From positions 124,001-188,000 of the forward strand of contig RSEH01000010.1 in NCBI GenBank assembly GCA_006503475.1: a stretch of 64,000 nt of DNA, written 5' to 3'. The DNA is from Stentor roeselii (lineage: Eukaryota; Ciliophora; Heterotrichea; Heterotrichida; Stentoridae). Shown piece by piece: positions 28,666 to 36,757 of the stretch (positions are counted from its first letter, which is position 1; each line of letters opens with the position of its first letter). A model generated the notes under the pieces. That model saw only the letters and a list, made by a program, of their open reading frames with translations. It did no database searches and was not told the origin of the DNA. A program made the position numbers and the translations under genes.

Positions 28666-30234
28666 ATGGATAGAATGTCTTTTATGATTTTTAATACTAT
28701 AAAGAATGTCTTTTATAAATCAATGGATACTGGATCCATTATCAATAAACTCAAAGGATCGTTTAGGAAATCTCTTTTGATGCAAATTTTATTATTGTCG
28801 CTTAGATATCGCATACAGAAATATCGAGGTAAAGCGGCTGTGGCTATTCAGAAGTACATCAGAGGGTATAATGTTAGGAAGGATCTTGGATTTGCTAGAC
28901 CTTCTAAACTTTCGCTTTTAATTAAGTGGCAGGATCCAGCTCAAAGTGTTTCTTTTGCTGGGTCGTTTTCTGAACCTCCCTGGGGAGTTCAAATCCCAAT
29001 GAAAAAGAGTCGATTTCTAAACTACCACATCTCCCCTTACTTTATCGAAAACTCTTTAAAGCCAGGTAGATACTACTTAAAGTTCATTCTCGAAAACGAC
29101 TGGGTCTGCAACAACCGAATGCAAACCTCAATAGACCTAAACCAAAACATGAACAACCTAATCGAAGTCCTAAAAGAAAAGCGCTACGTTCCACGTCCTC
29201 ACAGTTCACGAAACTTGGTCCCAGACGTATTCCGAATGTCTTCAAAGCCATTCAAAAAGCCTGAAATTCCTCGAGTAAGTTCAGTTGAACATAACACCCT
29301 ACGTCCATTGAAATTCTTAAAAGAAGACAAAAACTCTAAAAAGTTGAAATTAATCTTCGGCTCTTTCATGGCCGCACATCCCAAATCACGTTTCGCTCCT
29401 TTAGAAAGCACGAATTCAGCAGATGCTCTTCTTGCAGATGAAGGTCTTCAGATCTTTGGAGTCGCCGACGGAGTCGGCGAATGGGAAACTTTTGGACTGG
29501 ACCCAGGACTGTTTCCAAAGGAACTTATGAGGTTTTTTACCGAAGGGTATCGAGAAGCAGTTGAAGAAATTAATGGAAAAGTCGGAGATATCTGCCCGAT
29601 CTTGAAGATTTTACTGTCAGAAGCGTATTTAAAGACTAGCAGCTATGGAAGCTCCACAGTACTTTTAGGAGTCTTGCAAAATAACACCTTGTATACGATT
29701 TCTTTAGGAGATTCTACTTTTGTTGTGTTAAGACAACGGGAAAAAAGGGCGAAGTTGTTTGAAGTGTTTCGACTTACTGAGCAACAACATTCTTTTAACT
29801 GTCCTTTTCAACTTGCACGATTTCCTGAACCGGACCAATACGAGATACTTATTAAAAAAGGGTTAAATTCTTTTGTTTCACTTTTGAAAAGGTCGAATTT
29901 AGAAATGCAGGATAAACCTCAAGATGCGAATTCTGAGATTTTTCATTTGATGGAAGGAGATATCATTGTTGCTGCATCTGATGGACTTTTTGATAACTTG
30001 TTTGATGAGGATATTATTAAGTTTGCGGAGACTTTCCTTGGGTATGAACTTTCTGATGAGGAGTATTGTAATAAACTTGCAAAGGAACTTGTTTGTAAAG
30101 CTGTTCAGAAAGGATGGGATACCACTTATAAGTCACCTTTTAGCAAAAATGCTGCAAAGTTTGGACAGAGGTATATTGGAGGGAAACTTGATGATACTAC
30201 TGTTGTTGTTGCTTTGGTGACTGAGGATTTATAA
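28666..30234 (+). CDS. IQ motif - CBM48-like - PP2C (PTC7-type) phosphatase fusion
   Basis: This is a 522-aa protein. Residues 57-72 (AAVAIQKYIRGYNVRK) form an IQ calmodulin-binding motif. Residues about 83-170 read as an AMPK/CBM48-type glycogen-binding beta-sandwich: LLIKWQDPAQSVSFAGSF, WGVQIPM, LKPGRYYLKFILENDWVCNN. Residues about 225-522 are a PP2C phosphatase of PTC7 type with GVADGVGEWE, AASDGLFDNLFDED and LDDTTVVVAL supplying metal-binding aspartates. All parts lie in one uninterrupted frame. A Ca2+/calmodulin- and polysaccharide-linked phosphatase is a reasonable inference. The frame starts 18 bp after the USP gene. Confidence 0.83.
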   Translation: MDRMSFMIFNTIKNVFYKSMDTGSIINKLKGSFRKSLLMQILLLSLRYRIQKYRGKAAVAIQKYIRGYNVRKDLGFARPSKLSLLIKWQDPAQSVSFAGSFSEPPWGVQIPMKKSRFLNYHISPYFIENSLKPGRYYLKFILENDWVCNNRMQTSIDLNQNMNNLIEVLKEKRYVPRPHSSRNLVPDVFRMSSKPFKKPEIPRVSSVEHNTLRPLKFLKEDKNSKKLKLIFGSFMAAHPKSRFAPLESTNSADALLADEGLQIFGVADGVGEWETFGLDPGLFPKELMRFFTEGYREAVEEINGKVGDICPILKILLSEAYLKTSSYGSSTVLLGVLQNNTLYTISLGDSTFVVLRQREKRAKLFEVFRLTEQQHSFNCPFQLARFPEPDQYEILIKKGLNSFVSLLKRSNLEMQDKPQDANSEIFHLMEGDIIVAASDGLFDNLFDEDIIKFAETFLGYELSDEEYCNKLAKELVCKAVQKGWDTTYKSPFSKNAAKFGQRYIGGKLDDTTVVVALVTEDL

Positions 30235-30246
30235 ACTAATTTATTA

Positions 30247-30639
30247 TTATCGGATTTCTCGGGTTTTTTGGCAGAGGTAGTCGAAGAGAAGGGAGTTGTC
30301 TACTGATGAACGAGGAGGGGCTGTTAGGTCGAAGGACTCTTTTAGGTATTGCGGCTCTTGGATTGATGGGACGTACTCAGACATGATATCTGGCACATAA
30401 GAAAGAGTTTTCAGGTAATCCTCAGTGATCTGTGGCTTCAAGTTTACCTGTTTCGGAAGTTCTGCCTCAATTCGAGGAAGATCCTGATACCTTTGAGCCG
30501 ATTGTTTTTTTTCTTGAGTAACTTGAACTTTCAAAGGGCCATATTGAGATTCGATTTCTTTTAGTTCTTGTTGCAAGAGCTTTAACCTTTCATCAATGAG
30601 GTTCACCGAGTTGAGAGTGACATTATCAAAGGTGTTCAT
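30247..30639 (-). CDS. Hypothetical short coiled-coil protein, 130 aa
   Basis: This is an intact frame convergent with the PP2C gene, with 12 bp between stops. Residues about 15-50 form a coiled coil (LIDERLKLLQQELKEIESQY). The remainder is Pro/Ser-rich with LSYVPDIMSEYVPS. No family is recognised, though the layout would suit a small ciliary or cytoskeletal adaptor. Confidence 0.6.
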   Translation of the reverse strand: MNTFDNVTLNSVNLIDERLKLLQQELKEIESQYGPLKVQVTQEKKQSAQRYQDLPRIEAELPKQVNLKPQITEDYLKTLSYVPDIMSEYVPSIQEPQYLKESFDLTAPPRSSVDNSLLFDYLCQKTREIR

Positions 30640-30697
30640 TGTATTTAAATTATAAATTTAATATTTTTAGTATGGCAAGATTAAGTAAAGTTTAATG

Positions 30698-30994
30698 TTA
30701 TTGCAATATACAGGAGCACATTTTCTTCAGCCTTTTTTTTCTTCTCAGTTTCTTTTTTCGTTTTTCGTACTTTTTAAGAGTGTTTTCTTCAATGCTGCCA
30801 TAGTCGATGTCTAGTTCAACTTGGTCGTACTCGATGATGCTTTCGATCGGTCTTTCAAGGATTTCGTCTTTGAAAGAAATTTTTTGTTCTAAGTAGCGAA
30901 ACTTGTTACCGAAGCGGTCTTGTCTTGATGGTGAACAGTCTGAATCGTTTTGTACGAGAATAGGCTTGGGAAATGTTTTGAAGCTACCTGACAT
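30698..30994 (-). CDS. Small polybasic protein with C-terminal CaaX-type motif
   Basis: This 98-aa frame has an acidic centre (IIEYDQVELDIDYGSIEEN). It is followed by a strongly basic stretch (KKYEKRKKKLRRKKRLKK) and ends MCSCILQ. The last four residues CILQ fit a farnesylation CaaX box, with a second Cys two residues upstream as a possible palmitoylation site. Polybasic sequence plus CaaX is the standard plasma-membrane targeting signal of small GTPases, but no GTPase domain is present here. Confidence 0.6.
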   Translation of the reverse strand: MSGSFKTFPKPILVQNDSDCSPSRQDRFGNKFRYLEQKISFKDEILERPIESIIEYDQVELDIDYGSIEENTLKKYEKRKKKLRRKKRLKKMCSCILQ

Positions 30995-31056
30995 TATTAT
31001 TAATCTATACCTAGATTAACTCAACAGAACCATTGAAAATAAACAATAAAAACACA

Positions 31057-32022
31057 ATGTTGGTCATGTACACTTTGCAGAGTGACAAGTCTAAAGAGTT
31101 CAACGGTTTCCTAGTGACTGCCGAGAACCAAGAGCTGACAGTAGGTGACATAAAACGTCAGCTTCCCTTAAAAGGTAACTTTTACATGCGGTTCAAAACG
31201 ATCCTCCAAGAAGAAGTCCCTCCAATATCAGTCTGGCTAGACGGTTTAGACGACTTGGCTCCAGTTCCAACATTCAAAGACAACATAATGATAAAAGTTC
31301 TTCAACTTCCCCCATTCGAAACTTCCCAAATTCCAAGAAAATTATACAAACAATTCAAATCCTTCGAAATAAAAATAACCACTTCAAAGCCATCAGAGCG
31401 CAAGCAAAGTGACTTGATCGGCGAGTACTCAAATCATTCAAAACACTCAGAAAGGTCTCATTCAGCCCATCAAAACTTCGCCGACTTCTCAAAATACTCA
31501 GAACCTGCAAAAAAGCCCTTCGACCCGATGGGGGACTTTCTATCAGCTCAGCCGAATCACCACAAGCAAGTCGCTTCGAAGCCTAAGGACCCGACAGACG
31601 GTCTTACTTCAGAGCAGTTGAAAAAGCGACTTGAAGACAAGATAAACATGCAGGTCAATAAAAAGACTGAAGAAGTTCAGAAGATCTGGCGTGAAGAAGT
31701 CAATTTAAGAAGTGAAAAACTCGACGCTGAGAAAGAATTCAGTGAAAAATTGAATAACTGGGAAAGTCGAAATCATCAGAAAAATAATATAAGGGCTTTA
31801 CTTGCGACTATGCATAATGTGCTTTGGAAAGACTCTGGGTGGGAAGCTATTGGACCTGGGGACTTGATAACTAACGCGCAGGTTAAACTTGCTTATCATA
31901 AGTCTTTGAATATCATTCACCCTGATAAGCACCAGAATGATCCACCAGGTATTCGATATGTGGCTGAACGTGTATTTAGCGCTGTCAATGAAGCGTTCAA
32001 AAAGTTTAGAAATAATCCTTAG
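31057..32022 (+). CDS. Auxilin-like J-domain protein with N-terminal DIX-like domain
   Basis: The frame is open from 31033, but the first ATG is at 31057 (321 aa). Residues 1-82 follow the DIX pattern: VMYTLQ strand, LTVGDIKRQL, KGNFYMRFK, VSVWLDGLDD-type acidic turn, VPTFKDNIMIKVLQL. The middle is Ser/Pro/His-rich, then a coiled coil (about 195-245). The C-terminus is an auxilin-type J-domain with HPD at 288-290 in NIIHPDKHQND, preceded by LWKDSGWEAIGPGDL. Auxilins recruit Hsp70 to uncoat clathrin. A polymerising DIX head on an auxilin J-domain is unusual. A ubiquitin-like or PB1 fold is the alternative for the N-terminus. Confidence 0.78.
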   Translation: MLVMYTLQSDKSKEFNGFLVTAENQELTVGDIKRQLPLKGNFYMRFKTILQEEVPPISVWLDGLDDLAPVPTFKDNIMIKVLQLPPFETSQIPRKLYKQFKSFEIKITTSKPSERKQSDLIGEYSNHSKHSERSHSAHQNFADFSKYSEPAKKPFDPMGDFLSAQPNHHKQVASKPKDPTDGLTSEQLKKRLEDKINMQVNKKTEEVQKIWREEVNLRSEKLDAEKEFSEKLNNWESRNHQKNNIRALLATMHNVLWKDSGWEAIGPGDLITNAQVKLAYHKSLNIIHPDKHQNDPPGIRYVAERVFSAVNEAFKKFRNNP

Positions 32023-32039
32023 GTAGAAATATGGATATA

Positions 32040-32160
32040 ATTTTGTGATGATGTCCGCGGGTGAAAATGATCTTTGATTAGAAACACGCGTTCTGAATAT
32101 TTTTATTTTGTGATGAAATCACGTCAGGCTTATTCAATGCTGATGAAGATCTTCTGAGTT
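32040..32160 (+). ncRNA. Possible pair of C/D-box snoRNAs
   Basis: The first candidate has a C box GTGATGA (32045-32051) and D box CTGA (32093-32096), with a guide-like 17-nt segment just before D. The second has C GTGATGA (32110-32116), C'-like TGATGA (32141-32146) and D CTGA (32154-32157). Both lie in the 275-bp gap between the auxilin and ThrRS genes, which is richer in G and C than most gaps here. No good terminal stem is seen and I could not match a guide to rRNA, so this remains a candidate. Confidence 0.3.
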
Positions 32161-32296
32161 TATCGAGTTAGGTTTAGTTGTTTATATGTTTGATAGGCCA
32201 GATGGGTTTCTTCCTCTCTTCCATCCATTTCACCCATTCTAATCCAAACCATCCCATCCACCTAAGCCGAAGTCCTTGACCGATCTAGAGCCATAA

Positions 32297-34741
32297 ATGT
32301 CTGACCAGAACAAGCGCTCAAACCAGGCCTCAGGTCCAGAGATGAAAACAACCGGAAAAATAGGAGGAGAATTCCAAAAAAGCCAAAACATCGAGTACCT
32401 CACATCACGAGGAGAGTTATTCGAAGAATTCTACAAGTCTTACCAGTCCCACCAGGCCTCTCTGCCTTCAGAGGCGATTTCAATAACCCTTCCAAATGGC
32501 TTGGTAAAGACAGGGACTTCTTTCAAGACGACTCCTTTGGACATCGCGAAAGAAATAAGCCGAAGCCTGGCAGAAAGAGTCTTGGTTGCAAAGGTAAAGT
32601 ACAGCAGAAGACTGACCACTGACCAGATAGTCTGCGCAGATGAAGACCATGAAGAAGTAAAAGACCCAGAGTTCGAATTGGTTGACTTGTTCAGGCCTTT
32701 GGAAGGTGACTGTTTAATGCACTTGCTTACTTTTGATGACGCTGAAGGAAAAATGGTCTTTTGGCACTCCTCGGCTCATATCTTAGGAGCGAGTTTAGAA
32801 AAAGTCTACGGCTCGCATCTTTGCATCGGCCCACCTTTGAGCCCTGGGTTTTTTTACGACTCTTATATGGGACAACAGCATTTAAGTCGTGAGAATTACG
32901 AGGAAATCAACAAGTCTGCCCAGGAAGTCATATCAAAAAAGTTCCCTTTTCAAAGAATTGTTCTGTCAAAAGACCAGGCTCTTCAGTTGTTCAGTAACAA
33001 CCCCTTTAAAGTCCAGTTAATTCAGAATAAAATCCCTGAAGGAGGAAAAACTACTGCTTATCGATGTGGGCATCTTATTGATCTTTGCACTGGACCTCAT
33101 GTACTTGATACTGGAAAAATCAAAGCTTTTGCTGTTACGAATAATTCTTCGTCGTATTGGCTGGGAAAGGCTGAAAATGATTCTTTGCAAAGGGTCTATG
33201 GAGTCTCTTTTCCTAGTAAAAAAGAACTGGATGAATATATTCAACTTCAGGAAGAAGCTGAAAGAAGGGATCATCGAAGGGTTGGAACTGCTCAGGGACT
33301 TTATTTTTGGCATCCTTTTGCTGCTGGAAGCACTTTTTTTGAACAGAATGGAGCTAGGATTTATAATAAGTTGATTGAACTTATTAGGGGGGAATATGCC
33401 GTTAGGGGATTCATTGAAGTTCATAGTCCGAATTTGTTTTCTGCTAATCTTTGGAAGACTTCTGGACATTATGCGAAGTATAAGGATGATATGTTTATGT
33501 TTGATATTGAAGGGCAGGAATATGGAATGAAACCTATGAATTGTCCTGGACATTGTCTTATTTTTGATCATACTTTAAGGTCTTATAAAGATTTGCCGTT
33601 GAGAATTTCTGAATTTGGAGTACTGCATCGAAATGAACTGTCTGGAGCTTTGACTGGATTAACCCGTGTAAGAAGATTCGTTCAAGACGACTGCCACATT
33701 TTCTGCAGAAAAGACCAAATCGAGTCAGAAGTAAACGGTTGTCTAGACTTTTTAGACTACATCTACCGCCTTCTAGGTTTTAACTACGAGCTAGAGTTAT
33801 CAACAAGGCCAGAGTCCGGTTTAGGAAGCAAAGAGCTCTGGGAAATAGCTGAAAACCAACTATCCAAAAGTTTAGACAAGCTCGGCAAGCCCTGGAAGAT
33901 AAACCCAGGCGACGGTGCCTTTTACGGTCCAAAGATCGACATAAAAGTCTACGACGCATTAAAAAGAAAGCATCAATGCGGAACAATCCAACTAGACTTC
34001 AACCTTCCGAAGCGTTTTAACTTACAATACAAGACAGGCACTCCCGACAAAGAATCAGAAAATGAAATAATTGAATACCCTGACATGATCGAGCAACATG
34101 TGAAAGTCGGCTTCGAAAGGCCAGTCATCATCCATCGAGCGGTTTTAGGCTCTCTTGAAAGAATGATTGCGATTCTCACAGAGCAGACTGGAGGCAAATG
34201 GCCGTTTTGGTTGAATCCGAAGCAAGTCGCTCTTCTTCCTGTATCAGAACTCCATTTGGACTTCGCTAATCGAGTGAAAAATCGACTTCTTTTGGAAGGG
34301 TTTTTCGCTGAAGTGGACACTGCTAGTCTTACATTGAATAAAAAGATCAGAAATGCCCAAATCGAGCAGTTTAGTTACATTGCAGTCATTGGACATGATG
34401 AAGTTGAAGCAAAAACTGTTGATGTCAGGGATAGAGACACTAATGCAAGCCTTGGAAAAATGAAGATCTCGGAATTTGTCGCTTTTCTCAATCAACAGAT
34501 GCCCAAACCTTCAGAAGCTCGAGTAAAACTTGAAGGTGAAGCGTTTTTTGAAGAGGAAGTCAAAGTCGTCACTAGTCTTTCTTTACCCCTGTTGAATGAA
34601 ACTCTTGAAAGAAATACTTTCATTACTGGAAATCAGGTTTCCGCTGAAGATTGGAAGGTTTTCACGTCGATTAAGAAATTAAATGCAGAAAAGTACCCGC
34701 ATGTTGCCAGGTGGTTCAATCATTTGAAGTCGATTAGTTAA
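32297..34741 (+). CDS. Threonyl-tRNA synthetase with C-terminal GST-C-like extension
   Basis: This 814-aa cytosolic class II synthetase has the usual order. A TGS domain is present (about 55-135, ISITLPNGLVKTG). The editing/SAD domain follows (HSSAHILGASLEKVYG ... YRCGHLIDLCTGPHV). The catalytic core contains MNCPGHCLIF, HRNELSGALTGLTRVRRFVQDD and GAFYGPKIDIKV, and an anticodon-binding domain comes next. The last roughly 75 residues (LPLLNETLERNTFITGNQVS ... YPHVARWFNHLKS) follow the C-terminal helical half of GST-like domains found in other multi-synthetase-complex enzymes. That tail is not part of standard ThrRS. Confidence 0.95.
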   Translation: MSDQNKRSNQASGPEMKTTGKIGGEFQKSQNIEYLTSRGELFEEFYKSYQSHQASLPSEAISITLPNGLVKTGTSFKTTPLDIAKEISRSLAERVLVAKVKYSRRLTTDQIVCADEDHEEVKDPEFELVDLFRPLEGDCLMHLLTFDDAEGKMVFWHSSAHILGASLEKVYGSHLCIGPPLSPGFFYDSYMGQQHLSRENYEEINKSAQEVISKKFPFQRIVLSKDQALQLFSNNPFKVQLIQNKIPEGGKTTAYRCGHLIDLCTGPHVLDTGKIKAFAVTNNSSSYWLGKAENDSLQRVYGVSFPSKKELDEYIQLQEEAERRDHRRVGTAQGLYFWHPFAAGSTFFEQNGARIYNKLIELIRGEYAVRGFIEVHSPNLFSANLWKTSGHYAKYKDDMFMFDIEGQEYGMKPMNCPGHCLIFDHTLRSYKDLPLRISEFGVLHRNELSGALTGLTRVRRFVQDDCHIFCRKDQIESEVNGCLDFLDYIYRLLGFNYELELSTRPESGLGSKELWEIAENQLSKSLDKLGKPWKINPGDGAFYGPKIDIKVYDALKRKHQCGTIQLDFNLPKRFNLQYKTGTPDKESENEIIEYPDMIEQHVKVGFERPVIIHRAVLGSLERMIAILTEQTGGKWPFWLNPKQVALLPVSELHLDFANRVKNRLLLEGFFAEVDTASLTLNKKIRNAQIEQFSYIAVIGHDEVEAKTVDVRDRDTNASLGKMKISEFVAFLNQQMPKPSEARVKLEGEAFFEEEVKVVTSLSLPLLNETLERNTFITGNQVSAEDWKVFTSIKKLNAEKYPHVARWFNHLKSIS

Positions 34742-34983
34742 GTAGTTTCTTTAGGGTAGGTTTTTTTTAAGGATTTTTAAGGGTTTTAAGGGGTTTGAAG
34801 AATGGGTATTTGATTATTGTTCTGGGAAAATAGGGTTTTTTTGGATTATTTTTAAGGTTTTTTATGGACTGGATTACATTTCTCAATGTTTCTAGAATTT
34901 TAGTCATAATGTAAAAGTTCAAGAAAACTTCTAAAGATTCGCATGTTTTGGATTAATGGAAAATTTATATAATTTTACATTTT
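34742..34983. other. C-poor 3' flank of ThrRS
   Basis: The plus strand has only two C bases between 34741 and 34868 while G and T are plentiful. No gene is seen. Confidence 0.6.
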
Positions 34984-35183
34984 TTACTTTAGATGATTAC
35001 TTGATAAGACTTTTGGAGGTCGTTGAAGAGCTTCGGTCATCTGGTGAACTTTACTAGAATCAATTTTTTTCAGTTTTCTGAGTTTTTCAAAAGTTTTTAA
35101 ATTTAATAAAAACTGGGAAAAATACATATCATAAGGAAAAATTCCTAAAAATCCAATATATTTCCTTTTCCTTAAAACTGCAT
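34984..35183 (-). CDS. Candidate 61-aa protein gene with a 14-nt intron after codon 2
   Basis: On the minus strand a coding-like frame reads KYIGFLGIFPYDMYFSQFLL, then a basic helical part, ending PPKVLSSNHLK at 34984. Its only upstream ATG (35181-35183) is followed by five coding bases and a 14-nt GT-AG segment (35165-35178). Removing it links ATG to the long frame (MQKYIGFL...). The segment lies 108 bp downstream of the stop of the TRIM-like gene on the same strand. Product unknown. It could instead be a remnant exon. Confidence 0.4.
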
Positions 35184-35291
35184 AATCGATTCAACCCCTT
35201 CAAATCCCTGTTTTCGAAGTCCTTCTATTATTCTAGAATATCAAAATGTCGACTTCCAATAATCTAATTATATTTAATCTGAAGTCCTCAT

Positions 35292-36218
35292 TCAATCAAA
35301 CAGCTGAGGACTCTTAAACTTTCCCAGATCCAAAACTTTCGGCAAAAGTCTCTGAGTTAAGCGCAAATCGCCAAAGTCAACCAACAGCCATTCAAGTCTT
35401 TGTGAGACAAACTTGAAGTTTTGCAAGACTTCTTCATTTCCGCAGCTTACAAAATGGTTGATATTCTCTAAAAACTCTTGTGCGGACCTTGCAACCTTCT
35501 CTATTTCATCAATTTTTTGGTTTGTTTTCATGAAATTTTTCACAAGTTTCTTCAAAAATCTTGAATTTTTTAAAGATTCTTCTAGAAACTTTTCCCAATT
35601 TTCACCGATTTTTCGAATTAAGTCTAAAAACTTCTTAAAAAAATTGGACTTTGTAGAGAGTATCTCGTCGATTTTTTCTGAGTCTAGAGGAAGAATTGAG
35701 TGATTTTTGTGTGTGAAAAGACATTTGCCGCAGAGTAAGCTTTGATCTTCTGAGCAATAGGCTAGAATTGTTGAGTTGTGCTCTGAACATAAAGTAACAA
35801 AAGGGTCCAGGGTCAGATTCATCAACGAGAAGTTAACTGGTAAAAGGTTTTCAATATTGATAAACTCCTTCTGGTCCATCGGACAAACCGACTTCACCTT
35901 TTGTTCCCTCAAAGTTTTCAAGCACTGTTTACAAAAAGTGTGACCGCAAGGAAGTAACAAAGGCAAAAAAAGTTTAGAGTTGAAATTTGTCCAGCAAGTC
36001 GAGCATTTGACATTATTTTTTACTTTAAAATTTTCAGAACTACAAAGATCCGCGATTTTCGTCGCTATTCGAATTATTTTTTGACTTTCTTCTGCTAATG
36101 TGAAAAGCTTTTGATGAGATTTTCTGAGGAGTTTCTCTAAATGATTTGAAATGTTTCCATTTCGCAGGGTTTCCTTCATTCCTCTTGACTTTTGATTTTT
36201 TTTGAATGATTTTTGCAT
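35292..36218 (-). CDS. TRIM-like RING/B-box/coiled-coil protein
   Basis: This 308-aa putative E3 ligase starts with a basic N-terminus and helix. The RING follows (CSTCWTNFNSKLFLPLLLPC, then GHTFCKQC and CPMDQKEF; about 79-125), then a B-box (LCSEHNSTILAYC ... LLCGKCLFTHKNH; about 140-175). A coiled coil makes up the C-terminal 120 residues. No SPRY, NHL or Kelch domain follows. The third zinc pair of the RING has CPMD, so one ligand is Asp. The frame ends at TGA. Confidence 0.85.
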   Translation of the reverse strand: MQKSFKKNQKSRGMKETLRNGNISNHLEKLLRKSHQKLFTLAEESQKIIRIATKIADLCSSENFKVKNNVKCSTCWTNFNSKLFLPLLLPCGHTFCKQCLKTLREQKVKSVCPMDQKEFINIENLLPVNFSLMNLTLDPFVTLCSEHNSTILAYCSEDQSLLCGKCLFTHKNHSILPLDSEKIDEILSTKSNFFKKFLDLIRKIGENWEKFLEESLKNSRFLKKLVKNFMKTNQKIDEIEKVARSAQEFLENINHFVSCGNEEVLQNFKFVSQRLEWLLVDFGDLRLTQRLLPKVLDLGKFKSPQLFD

Positions 36219-36757
36219 TGAAATATTCTAGAAACTATTTATAGCTGATGGTGGCTGAATGACTTTTGCCATTTTTAGATACTTTAAATCTAGAACTGAC
36301 TAGGGTGAATAGAAATCTGGGTAAATTTGGAATGTTCTTTTGGGATGGAATGTTTCTCGAAAGAATTGAATCCGACTTTTTAATAAAAACGTCAGTCAAC
36401 TAGCACTGGATTATCGAAGATACAAGTTTAACCTCAAAATACTCAATCATAAGTCTAGAGAGGCTCAGAGCTGCCAGACTATTTAATTAATATTTATATT
36501 AATCCATTATAAGAAAAACGTTGAAAAAATTACCATATTTACCTTGCATTTCTAAACTTCACCTTATCACAAAACATCTTCTTCGTCCATGGCCCAAGCC
36601 TCCACCTCAAAAAAAAACCAAAACCCAAAAAATCCACCACTCCAAACATAATTCAAAAACATTCAACTCCTAACCTAAAAAAAATCCCAAAACCTTCAAA
36701 ACAAACCCTCCAAATCCATCCCACCTCTCTCTTACCCTCTACTTAATTCTAATAAAA
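36219..36757. other. Intergenic region ending in a 161-nt G-free leader
   Basis: No gene is seen. From 36599 to 36759 (into the start codon of the next gene) the plus strand contains no G, which is extreme even for this genome and resembles the leaders at 26.0 and 52.7 kb. Confidence 0.7.
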
